DNA of 64,000 nt from assembly GCA_963921795.1 (NCBI GenBank), contig OY997645.1, positions 15,462,352 to 15,526,351 of the forward strand, given 5' to 3'. The notes under the pieces are model-generated. The model was not told where the DNA came from and searched no databases. It worked only from the letters and a program-made list of their open reading frames with translations. Each line of letters starts with the position of its first letter. Positions within the stretch are counted from its first letter, which is position 1. Of this stretch, positions 43,242 to 53,089 are shown piece after piece. The position numbers and the translations under genes were made by a program. This stretch comes from Nannobrachium achirus (lineage: Eukaryota > Chordata > Actinopteri > Myctophiformes > Myctophidae).

Positions 43242-43685
43242 AGCCATGATATTTTGTAAGAGCTTTTATCCTACTGTTCAGCCACCACATGCAGCGGCTG
43301 ACCTTCAAAGCTGCAAACTAATAATGGGTTGTTATGAAGATTTTATAACAACCCATAGTTGTAGAGAAGAAGAGGAGCACTCAGCCAATTCAAGGCCGGT
43401 CTATTACATCACAGGAGTGTGACACAACAATGGAGAAGAGAGACTGACCTTTGGATGTACCGTAAACGACATCCTTCCTCAGAGTCATATTAGATTAGTT
43501 ATTAAGGTTTCATAACAGCAGCAGGTCCTCAGGCAGGAAGCTACTGGTTGTTCCTGAGTCCAGGTTGGAAACAAAGGTTGAACGTGTCTTTGACGTCATG
43601 GGCTCCTCATCTCTGGAGCGACCTGCATTTCCACCATTTCAGTTGTGAAATTGCAAAATTGTTTGGTCCCCATATTGTTTTAATT

Positions 43686-44466
43686 GCGACCGTCAGGTCG
43701 CACTTACTATCAAAACCTCCACCGGCTGTCTGTCCGTCCATCCGTCCGTCCGTCCGTCCGTCCGTCCGTCCGTCCGTCCGTCCGTCACATGTCACACACC
43801 CATCAATTCTCACATTGCCCTCTTCTAGCGCCACCATGAGGCCCATTCTTGCAAAACACACTTTTGGACACTGCTCCTACAATTATTGCCCTAAAATCAC
43901 GCAAATCAGTACACAGTATGTCTACACTCATCTCATCAACATGGATCTGTCCCATTTAGCGCCACCTTCAGGACGATTTTTTAAACCACATTTTTGGACA
44001 CTACTCCTACAGATTTAACCCTAAAATCACGCAAATCGCTACACAGTATGTCTACACTCATGTCATCAACATGGATCTGTCCCATATAGTGCCACCATCA
44101 GGCCGACTTTTTCAAACACATTTTTGCACACTGCTCCTACAAATTTTGCCCTAAAATCACGCAAATCGGTACACACTTGCTCTACACTCATGTCATCAAC
44201 ATGGATCTGTCCCATTTAGTGCCACCTTCAGGCCGATTTTTTAAAACACATTTTTGGACACTACTCCTACAGATTTGGCCCTAAAATCACGCAAATCGGT
44301 ACACAGTATGTCTACACTCATCTCATCAACATGGATCTGTCCCATATTGTGCCCCCATCAGGCCGATTTTTTCAAACACATTTTTGGACACTTCCTACAC
44401 ATTTTGGCCTAAAGTCACGCTGCGACCTGACGGTCGCTTATCTCCCGATTAGGGAGTCTTACTGGT
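43686..44466. mobile_element. GCGACCGTCAGG-family element with about four 130-bp tandem units
   Basis: The left end GCGACCGTCAGGTCGCAC and the right end GCGACCTGACGGTCGCTTAT are inverse. A CCGT tetranucleotide tract (about 43736-43785) follows the left end. Units beginning GCGCCACC or GTGCCACC recur at 43828, 43959, 44089, 44219 and 44349, a period of 130. Each has TTTTGGACACTGCTCCTACA, CTAAAATCACGCAAATCGGT and CATCAACATGGATCTGTCCC. It ends TCCCGATTAGGGAGTCTTAC then TGGT. Confidence 0.9.
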
Positions 44467-44884
44467 AATATTCATAACACGTAAATAAAGTCTTGTTTGG
44501 AGTATAGCCTACAGCCGCAGGATGGTTAACAGTTAACACAGAAAAAGAGAAAAAAAGTCATGGGAGTATGAAGGAGACAATGGACTAGAATTCAGACTTT
44601 ATTCTCCTGTGTTCCATTAAAAATTCAACGTTTCATACAGTATGGACAGACAGCGAGAGAGAATGTGGAAGCTGAGATAATGAGATTATTGTAGAAGGCT
44701 GGAAACCATCTTAACTGCAGGCTCACAGAGGATTCTATGGACGAACCCGAGGAGTGGATCTGGACAACGGGTGCAGCGAGATGAACCGAGCATTCACTGT
44801 AGCCTTGAAGTTCAATTCAAGCAAAGTTCTTGCAGAGATTACGGCGTAGGCCTATAAAAGCAACGTATACTGTTGTGTACAAAA
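44467..44884. other. No gene seen
   Basis: Unclassified DNA between two mobile elements. Confidence 0.4.
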
Positions 44885-45306
44885 TAGGGGTGGGCGATAT
44901 GGTGATAATTATCGTTGAGACGATACAATTTCTCCACGATATGCCTTTTCAGAGGTATCGTATATATCGTGATACAATTGAGGGAGCCTTGTAAAAAATC
45001 CTGTTTAATTGTTAATACAGAGATTTGATTAAATCAAGGTCCCCACTTTATTCTGACAGTATACAAATGAAACCAAATGGACCCTTACGGGTCCATTTCG
45101 TTTCATTTGTATACTGTCAGAGTTACATACTTGTAAAGTTAGATTTAGACCTCCCAAAAGGAACCCAGAGAGTCTAGTTGTTGTCAAGTAACTTGAAAAA
45201 TAACCATAAAAACCAATGTGAAAAAGGAATAATGATAAAATTGTGTATCGTGATACAGCTTGGGAAAATATTGTGATATTGTATTTTTCCATATCGCCAT
45301 CCGCTA
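44885..45306. mobile_element. hAT MITE (TAGGGGTGGGCGATATGG type) with a 32-bp palindrome
   Basis: Ends TAGGGGTGGGCGATATGG and the inverse of CCATATCGCCATCCGCTA; flanks GTACAAAA and GTTCAAAA match 7 of 8. At 45053-45120 two 32-base arms (CTGACAGTATACAAATGAAA ...) face each other around four bases with one mismatch. Confidence 0.88.
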
Positions 45307-45577
45307 GTTCAAAAGTGTGCAAAACTGAGATATCCAGTGCACACAGTAGGCTACACAGCACGTCCACACAATTATCTACACATGCCATGAGCTGTGCTCG
45401 CCATTCAATTGTGCCTCGCCTCGCCTGGAATTCTAATTTGGTCATTTCAGAGACAGAATTCGAGTTGCACACAGATACAGAATTTGAATCAATCCCTCAA
45501 ACTTGTGTCTCACCTCAAATGCAAAGCATCCTCCGGGGTGGCTGGATTGTAAGACATGTAGAGGTAAAACTAAGTAG

Positions 45578-45660
45578 AGCCCGACTGATAGATGTTGGTT
45601 TGGAAGACCTTTTTGATTAAATCGATATTGGTAATTACGTCAGCCAATACGTAACTTTCA
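45578..45660. mobile_element. Single end of the TAGAGCCCGAC hAT family
   Basis: TAGAGCCCGACTGATAGATG matches the left end of the 36511-37274 element. The rest is missing. Confidence 0.55.
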
Positions 45661-45682
45661 AAGGTTTCCATACAGTATATAC

Positions 45683-46101
45683 CAGGGGTCTTCAACGTTT
45701 TCAGGCCGGGGACCCCTTAGCTGAGAGAGAGATGAAGCAGTGACCCCCACTACATATCGTATACAATTGTGTTGCAGATGTACATGGATTATTTCTTAAA
45801 CAGTTTAGACTTGACAGCACATTGATCTTATGTAAGTTGGATTAATGTGTATTTTCATATATTTAACTACTTGAACTGTCAATACCTACAAGTCTGCTCT
45901 TCTTTTCCCCTACACCAAACCCCTGTGCCAAAAAAATAGCTGATCTACAAGCTCACAACGCCTCGCAGCGTGAGGCGTTGTGAGCTTGTAGATCTGCTAT
46001 TTTTTGTACCTACCTTTGTTTTCACACAAAGGTTTGGCGGACCCCCTGTTGTAACTCTGAGGACCCCCTAGGGGTCCCGGACCCCCTGTTGAAGACCCCT
46101 G
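45683..46101. mobile_element. hAT MITE (CAGGGGTCTTCAACG type) with the cleanest hairpin module
   Basis: Ends CAGGGGTCTTCAACGTTTTC and the inverse of CCTGTTGAAGACCCCTGG; flanks GTATATAC and GTATGTAC match 7 of 8. In the middle (45931-46005) is a near-perfect hairpin: AATAGCTGATCTACAAGCTC / ACAACGCCTCGC, a short loop, and the inverse arm. The sister copy at 26209 holds only a collapsed form of the hairpin at the same place. Confidence 0.93.
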
Positions 46102-46258
46102 GTATGTACAGTAGAAACTCTGTGTGTGCCTGTGTGTCTGTGTGTGTGTGTGCCGTATTTAGAAGCTCTGTTGTTTGTGACCTGATGGTCGCCTCTCGCC
46201 ATTTAGGGCGTGTTACTTGTAGATCTTTGCTACTTTTGTGTAACACTGTGTAGTATGC

Positions 46259-46745
46259 AGTGTTGGGGAAGTTAAAGTTACATGTAACTGAGTTACATAA
46301 CTGAGTTACATTTTGCTGTAACTTGCTGCCAGATGTGAAATAATATTCTGTTTACACTTAACCATAGCATTACATTGTATCATCACTGCTGCTCAAAGCA
46401 AGGTGGTTTGAACAGTGTGATTTCCAACTGTCCATAATGCATCTCAGTGTTAGGGGTCATCACCATGCTGGCCTCTGTGGTGGACATGTTTGACAAAATG
46501 CTATTTTTGCCACTGACATATAAAATGAGTGGATATTATTATTACCAGAAACACACAAAGAGCTGGCCCTGAATGACCATAACAGGAACCCCTTAACTAT
46601 GAGTGTACAAATGGAACCAAATGGGCCTTTGCTGTTATGGGTCCATTTGTTTGCATTTGTATACTCTCAGAGTTAAGGGGTCCTGGAAAATAAAACATTT
46701 AAGAACCAGAACTAGTACTAGTTGGACAACATTTCCTACAACACT
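46259..46745. mobile_element. CAGTGTTGGGGAAGTT-type MITE containing a palindrome
   Basis: CAGTGTTGGGGAAGTTAAAG and ATGTAACTGAGTTACATAAC are a familiar fish MITE end; a diverged inverse (CCTACAACACTA) lies near 46732-46743. At 46583-46684 arms AGGAACCCCTTAACTATGAG ... and ... CTCAGAGTTAAGGGGTCCT oppose each other; the inner part is related to the 45053-45120 palindrome. Confidence 0.6.
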
Positions 46746-47360
46746 AGGGTGTTGTAGACAAGAATACCTGGACACTTGACATCCAGTAATTGAGTCTGAT
46801 CAAAATAAGAACATTATGATGGTGTAAAAAAATGTAATGTAAAAATCTGCCACAGACTAGACCAAGTCTTGGACATAGTGTGTTGATGAACCCTGCTCAG
46901 TGCGTTTACTGAGATTTGTATGTTGTTAGACACAATTGGATAGCTATCTGATTACTCAAGATGCATTTTAATCTCAAGTGTAAACAGGCAAGACACAGTT
47001 TACACCTGATATATCATCTAAGTCTTTTTAAGAGGCTGTGTCCGCAGGAAGTGAGACCCCTCTGCTCAGCAAAGAAAGAGGAGTACTAGTGTAGAAATGC
47101 ATGGCAGAAAAGCACAGGCGGCAACCCCCCCCCAACAAAAAAACAAGGATTTTTGAGACAACCTGGGTTGAACTCCAGCCAGCTAGCATGTTGGGTGGCA
47201 ATCTGTTGGCTTTCTCATGGGCCACATGCTTTTCAAATACCCATTATGAGTCATGGACCTGTTCTTTGTCTCACAAAAATTATGATCCTTTTCCTACATA
47301 CAGTATCTAGCCTACAATAGCTTATATTCATATCTATTGTCTGATGTTTCTATGGTCATT
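46746..47360. other. No gene seen
   Basis: Unclassified. Frames at 47028-47310 overlap on both strands and lack motifs. Confidence 0.4.
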
Positions 47361-47397
47361 GCGACCGTCAGGTCGCAAGTTACTATGAAAAGCCGGC

Positions 47398-47445
<48 letters not shown>

Positions 47446-47745
47446 CATCACGTCACACTTTTGCCCTACTCTTATCTCCAGAACGGTTGCCCCTATCCAT
47501 GCCAAACTTTGCACACGCACTCCTTGGATGGCAACTCACAACCCCCACCATCATTTCTCACATCTCTTCTAGCAGATTTTGGCCTAAAATCACGCAAACC
47601 GGTACACAGTATCTCTAAAGTCATGTCATCAACGTGGATTTGTCCCATTTCCAATATTCCCTCCTGATTGGCTACGATTGGCCTTCTAAAGTTTGTGTAT
47701 GCAACCTGATGGTCGCCTATCTCCCGATTAGGGAGTCTTACTGGT
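47361..47745. mobile_element. GCGACCGTCAGG-family element, short form
   Basis: GCGACCGTCAGGTCGCAAGT, a CTGT tract at 47396-47443, ATGCCAAACTTTGCACACGC, CTAAAATCACGCAAACCGGT and the end TCCCGATTAGGGAGTCTTAC then TGGT. It has one unit only, unlike the 43686 copy. Confidence 0.88.
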
Positions 47746-47875
47746 AATAAGCATACTGTAAATGAAAGCCCTACATCACATTATGTCAAACTCAAGGCCC
47801 GGGCGCCAAATCAGGCCCGTGAATGAATGATGATATTTAATTACTATTAGAACTGGCCCGCTGGTATATTGCGCA

Positions 47876-48020
47876 TGCAACGCCTGGGATTCAAACCAAG
47901 GTCTCCCGCATGAAAGTCCAACATCTTAACCATCAGCGCAAAGGGATATCCCTATGGACTGAGGAAGATATTAGTCTTTTGAGGTCATCAGGCTGAGTCA
48001 CTCTGCTATATACACCACCA
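47876..48020 (-). repeat. tRNA-Glu-like repeat (SINE head)
   Basis: The minus strand reads GATATCCCTTTGCGCTGATG, TTGGACTTTCATGCGGGAGA and B-box-like GGTTTGAATCCC. The A-box, a TTC-anticodon-like loop and the B-box are in tRNA order. Flank GGACTGAGGAAGATATTAGT is shared with 1985-2070. Confidence 0.65.
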
Positions 48021-48027
48021 TAATATT

Positions 48028-48726
48028 ACCAGTAAGACTCCCTAATCGGGAGATAAGCGACCGTCAGGTCGCAGCGTGATTTTAGGCCAAAATGTGTAGG
48101 AGCAGTGTCCAAAAATGTGTTTAAAAAAATTGGCCTGATGGTGGCGCTATATGGGACAGATGCATGTTGATGAGATGAGTGTAGACATACTGTGTACCGA
48201 TTTGCGTGATTTTAGGGCAAAATCTGTAGGAGCAGTGTCCAAAAATGTGTTTGAAAAAATCGGCCTGATGGTGCCGCTATATGGGACAGATCCATGTTGA
48301 TGACATGAGTGTAGACATACTGTGTAGCGATTTGCGTGATTTTAGGGCAAAATCTGTAGGAGTAGTGTCCAAAAATGTGTTTTAAAAAATTGGCCTGAAG
48401 GTGGCGCTAAATGGGACAGGTCCATGTTGATGAGATGAGTGTAGACATACTGTGTACCGATTTGCGTGATTTTAGGGCAAAAATTGTAGGAGCAGTGTCC
48501 AAAAATGTGTTTTGCAAGAATCGGCCTCATGGTGGCGCTAGAAGAGGGCCATGTGAGAATTGATGGGTGGAGGTTGTGGTTTGGCAGGCAAGGAGTGTGT
48601 GTGGAAAATTTCACATGGATAGGGGCAACGATGGCGGAGATATGAGCAGGGCAAAAGTGTGACGTGACAGACAGACTGACGGACTGACTGACAGACAGCC
48701 GGTGGAGGTTATGATCTGACGGTCGC
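48028..48726. mobile_element. GCGACCGTCAGG-family element, inverted, about four 130-bp units
   Basis: It starts ACCAGTAAGACTCCCTAATC and ends ATCTGACGGTCGC. Units containing GGTGGCGCTATATGGGACAG repeat at about 130-bp spacing (48133, 48264, 48394, 48524). A shortened CTGA/CAGA tract precedes the right end. It lies 280 bp from the forward copy at 47361, so the two form an inverted pair. Confidence 0.88.
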
Positions 48727-48892
48727 AACAAGTCCCACAATACACTGCTAATGCATCGGCGTGTATCATGGGCCCGTGGCCACAAGTCTGTGTTTAAATA
48801 AACACTGAACCATTCCGGCCCTCGACTTGTACCATTTTTTTACATTTTGGCCCACTGTGTATTTGAGTTTGACATCCCTGCCCTACATCATC

Positions 48893-48997
48893 AAGAGGCG
48901 TTGTGTGCTTGTAGATCCGCTATTTTCACTACATTTGTGCGGGGAAATAAAAACATACACATTTGAAACTTTGTAGATACGAGGATTTCTGCCCGAC
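48893..48997. mobile_element. Right half of a GTCGGGCAGAAACC-family MITE
   Basis: It begins in the hairpin (GAGGCGTTGTGTGCTTGTAG) and ends GAGGATTTCTGCCCGAC. Confidence 0.65.
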
Positions 48998-49210
48998 AGT
49001 GAAGAGCGGGAAAATGCCCTGGACGGGGCGTCTCTACACAGGAACGCTACAAATAGCATTGGTGTCACATGAAGCGCATCAGAAACGTGGACCTCTACGG
49101 GGGCCTCGCACGGGTCACGGACAAGGTCAGGGAGAGAGAAGGATGAGGTTGGCAGGGCGTCTGCGTCAGCCACCTGGAACTGGTGGCGAGCGAACCGACA
49201 CCGTGGGAGC

Positions 49211-49685
49211 CAGGGGTGTCGCACCAAATTCTGGGCCATGGGTACTTTAACTATTGAAAAATATATATATATTTTTTAAATCGTGAAAATGTGTGCAGGT
49301 CTTCGAATATTTCAAATCCTTCTAAGGTTTTTTGAAAAACCTTATGTTTCTATGTCAGTGGTGCTCAAACCTTTTCATGTGAAGGACCCCCAAAATGATA
49401 TGAATTTGGCCACGGACCCCCATCTCAAAATATTTAGTTCCAGAGACCCCCCCATTAGCAATATTTGAGTTACAAATGTTCGCTTAAAAAAAAAACATAT
49501 ATTCAGATTTGCACACCTTTTCACGACTTTTCAAAAATAGCAGATCTACCGGTACAAGCTCGCAGCGCGGCACCGCTTGTTGATCTGCTACTTTTCAATA
49601 GCTAAAGTATAAAATAATTAAGGTCCTCTCCACCTTGGGCCCTAGTAACCCAGTCCCACTTTTCCCCACCCTTTTGACGCCCCTG
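49211..49685. mobile_element. hAT MITE (CAGGGGTGTCGCACC type) with hairpin
   Basis: Ends CAGGGGTGTCGCACCAAATT and CCACCCTTTTGACGCCCCTG; the octamer GTGGGAGC is duplicated exactly (49203-49210 and 49686-49693). Hairpin module at 49532-49598, interrupted by CGGT. Inner CAGTGGTGCTCAAACCTTTT at 49357 looks like the end of another hAT element absorbed into this family. Confidence 0.92.
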
Positions 49686-49839
49686 GTGGGAGCCAAGCTG
49701 GGAGGGTAAAGATGCACACCACCTACAACCTACCTGGACACACTGCGGCACGACAATGGAGCTATAACAACGCTGCAGACCTCCGGAACCCTGATGCTGA
49801 ACAGGAGAGAGTGGAGGGCATGCAATCCAGGTCCAGGAG

Positions 49840-50031
49840 GCAGTGGCTCAGGGGGAGAGTGGCCGGTAGAGCAGCCGGATGGGAACCATGGGGTTCGATC
49901 CCGGGCTCCCCCAAAGTCGGTGCCTTGCATGGTTTCCTCCGCCATCGGTGCATGAACGCATGGGTGAATGTAATGCACAATACTATGTAAAGCACTTTGG
50001 ATAAAAAAGCGCTATGCAAATGCACCATTTA
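49840..50031 (+). mobile_element. tRNA-derived SINE, second family
   Basis: An A-box-like GGCCGGTAGAGCAGCCGG, B-box GGTTCGATCCC, body GGTGCCTTGCATGGTTTCCT and the tail AAAGCACTTTGGATAAAAAA then GCGCTATGCAAATGCACCAT form a fish SINE with a LINE-like tail. CCAGGAG is repeated at 49833-49839 and 50032-50038, a short possible target duplication. Confidence 0.85.
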
Positions 50032-50213
50032 CCAGGAGTCCCGAGTTGGTGTTGTTGGCTGGTCAACACTCTCACATTGCATCCCAAACAGTCACGTTGT
50101 ACAACATCTTTTATCAGTTCAACTGAAGAAAGTGTATTTTTCAGTTGGGAAACGTAAAGATCCCTGTTCAGTTAGTGTCAAACCCCAAACTGCTCCCGAT
50201 GAGCAGGTTGGAG

Positions 50214-50340
50214 CCTTAATAATAATAATAATAATAATACATCGAACTTGTATAGCGCTTTTCCAGGTGCTCAAAGTCGCTTTACAAGACAAAATAAAAA
50301 CAACTTTATTAGGACAAAGATAAAAAGGATAAAATCTAAA
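50214..50340. repeat. AAT tract plus CTTGTATAGCGCTTTT repeat
   Basis: An AAT microsatellite (50217-50240) followed by CGAACTTGTATAGCGCTTTT and CTCAAAGTCGCTTTACA, a common fish LINE or SINE tail read in reverse. Confidence 0.6.
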
Positions 50341-50359
50341 AGGTACATTAACAGGGGCA

Positions 50360-50490
50360 CAGCCTTGCATGGTTGACTCTGTCATCGGTGTGTGTGTGTG
50401 TGTGCGTGCATATGCGTGTGCGTGTGTGTGTGCATGAATGTAAACTGTTGCAGAAATAGGTGCAGGTTCTATATAAATGCACCATTTACC
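50360..50490 (+). mobile_element. Tail part of the second SINE family, split by a TG tract
   Basis: GCCTTGCATGGTTGACTCTG and TATATAAATGCACCATTTAC match the 49840 SINE; a TG microsatellite replaces the middle. Confidence 0.65.
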
Positions 50491-50585
50491 GCTTCACCAG
50501 TTATTTTCCCGATGGAGAGCTGTAATGACAATGCTGTCCGAGCAACAACGATACTGGCTCCATTTCCACACTTTGAGAACCACTG

Positions 50586-50720
50586 GTGTATTCCATACCA
50601 TACCATACCATAACATACCATACTATACCATACCATACCATACCATACCATACCATACCATACCATACCATACCGTACCATACCATACCATACCATACCA
50701 TATCATACCATATACCACAC
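50586..50720. repeat. ACCAT pentanucleotide microsatellite
   Basis: About 25 units of ACCAT/CATAC, with few changes. Open frames of repeated YHTIP or MVWYG residues are artefacts. Confidence 0.96.
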
Positions 50721-51660
50721 CACAACACACCACCAACGTACCACACAGATTTGTCAAATCAAATTGTGTTAATTAAGGATTCTATCTTTAAAGCGGGCTG
50801 GTCTTTGAAACAATCTTTCTGTCTCCAAAAGGCAGCAGAGAACAAACGGTGAGAGCCGTTACCATTTGGATTTGAAGCGGGTCATATTGACCCCGGCAGA
50901 GCAACGACTGAACCACATTTAAGCCTGCCTGCATAATTGAGAAATAAGGTAGCCTACTGAAAAGATTGCATTCCAGCGTTCGTTCACTGTGAAACTGCCT
51001 CAGCCATACGAAGCAGCTCTTAATTCCGTTCAATAATACAATTTCATTTCCACACCGGTCATTTTGAATTAATTCATGTCAGTCTCACATGGAGCATGAC
51101 TCATTTTGGGACAATTTAATTATTTCCCATGGTTGAGAACAGTATTATAACTGTCAGTGGTGCTCGGGGCTCCAGAATGCTATTGGTTTTCATTCATGCT
51201 GTGTAAGTAAGCAACAGCCTAGACCTGGGGTACCATTTGTACACAATTTCTGCCACCATGTTATAGGGTAAACCGGAACGCTCACCCCAAAAGACACTCG
51301 CCCCCATTTCATTTGCAGACCTTTTCTTGTATTCCTTAGGTGAGGTTAAGGTTACGAATAAATTCAGGGTTTAATTTGACTGAGATTACATTTAGGAATA
51401 CCATGGTGGCGACTGTTCCACAGTTGACCCAGTTAATGAATAATACTGCTCCAATGCAACGCTGACTGTTTTATCTACTTTTTTTTTTTTTTTGCTGGGG
51501 TGATGTCATGATGATTCGGTCTACCGAGCAGAAAACAAACAGTCATCATGAATTGAGTCAAGAACACTGAGCAATCATTTGATTGCATGATATACAAAGA
51601 CATCAAGACAATTGACAAAAAAAAGACTACTTTGGTTAATGAGGTAGATTCCATGCACAC
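50721..51660. other. No gene seen
   Basis: Unclassified. A poly-T run is at 51479-51494. Confidence 0.4.
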
Positions 51661-51679
51661 AAGATTGCGCACACACGCA

Positions 51680-51706
51680 CGCACGCATGCGCGCGCGCGC
51701 ACGCGC

Positions 51707-51777
<71 letters not shown>
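51680..51777. repeat. CG/CA microsatellite
   Basis: A CGCG-rich start passes into a long CA tract. Confidence 0.95.
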
Positions 51778-51780
<3 letters not shown>

Positions 51781-51901
51781 TGGTCACAGGTTGCATCCAA
51801 CCTGTGTCCATGAACAGAGTGAGACCAAGGACATCCAGGTGACCAGGGATCAGGGAGACTACAAACATGCTGATGGAGGAACTACTTTGCATATTGTTGC
51901 T

Positions 51902-52105
51902 GTCAGGCAGAAACCTCGTATATATTTCAACTTTTTAAGTTTGTTTATTTTTTCATTTAGCAGATTAGTGCCCTTCGTCGCAAGGAGTGAAAATAATAGA
52001 CACAACTGCAACACATTGTGAACTTGTTGATTTGCTAGTTTCACTGTTACTAAATAATATTTAAAAAAAAGGAACAGTCCAATATGTGAGGTTTCTAGCC
52101 CCGAC
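51902..52105. mobile_element. GTCGGGCAGAAACC-family MITE, diverged
   Basis: Ends GTCAGGCAGAAACCTCGTAT and GAGGTTTCTAGCCCCGAC. The central module is decayed (GCAACACATTGTGAACTTGT). Confidence 0.65.
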
Positions 52106-52861
52106 AGCGATGACATAATCAAAGCAACAAGTCTTCAAAAAAACTCTTAGTGTGTCCTTTAAACGTAATGGAGCTTTTCACAACACGTCTCCCTTGTTGC
52201 GAGGTATATTACGTTCCGCATCCTCAGCGACAAAAATTAAAACACGGTCATGAACACGAGGTGAAATACTGAGCGGAGATTTCAAACCGGCAGTCCCCTT
52301 AATCATGAGATCTATTTTGAAATCAACACTGTGGTAACACTTTCAATCAAAGTGATTTGTGGCAGCAAGCCTCCCCTGCCAACAGTAGTGTGTGTGTGCT
52401 CCTATTTTCTTGTTCAGTGGTGTGGAAGTGGGTGGTTCAGTAATGGCTGCCAAATGCAATGCCAAACAGATCTTATATACGAATGCAATTAGAGAACTCT
52501 TTGCCTTTATTGCGCATAACAGTGACTGACAATTACGCCGGGACGCAGGCGGCATAAGCCAGATGCATATTTGCAATCGCAACGGTGATTGCTTTCTTGC
52601 CTTTGGAAGAAGAAAGTCGAGGTTTGCCTTCTGTGAAGGTCAGCCATAGAAACCTCAGAGCAGCAGTAATAAATATTTGCTTTGAAGATCATTACAATTT
52701 CCCCTGTTTAATGAGGCGGCGGTGCAAAGACACAAAGGTTGCGGGACGTGTTTTGCGATCTTCCTGCACTGAAGGTTATTATGCTGCAAAAATGATCTGC
52801 CATGTCCCCAGAACTGTATGGTTGACGGTTATCATTAAAATGCATATTGACATAGGTCGTT
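52106..52861. other. No gene seen
   Basis: Unclassified; overlapping short frames on both strands near 52343-52911 lack motifs. Confidence 0.4.
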
Positions 52862-53089
52862 GTCGGGTGAAAACCTGTATGTCCAAAACCGTTTTGCATT
52901 TATCATTTTAGAAATGATTTAAACTAGTGAAAACAGCCGATCTACAAGCACACACCGCGAGGCGCTGTGTGCTTGTAGATCTGCTGTTTTCACTACTTTT
53001 GTGTGACGGCCTTGTATGATGAAGCAGGGCATTACTTTGCGAAAGAACGTACACATTTGAAACTTGGAGATACGAGGTTTCCACCCGAC
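52862..53089. mobile_element. GTCGGGTGAAAACC-family MITE with clean hairpin
   Basis: Ends GTCGGGTGAAAACCTGTATG and ATACGAGGTTTCCACCCGAC. The hairpin at 52928-52993 has arms AGCCGATCTACAAGCACACA and TGTGTGCTTGTAGATCTGCT. The best complete copy of this family in the window. Confidence 0.85.

Noticed and set aside
50469-50852. Long frames of repeated YHTIP / MVWYG near 50.6 kb
   Set aside because: Product of the ACCAT pentanucleotide repeat.
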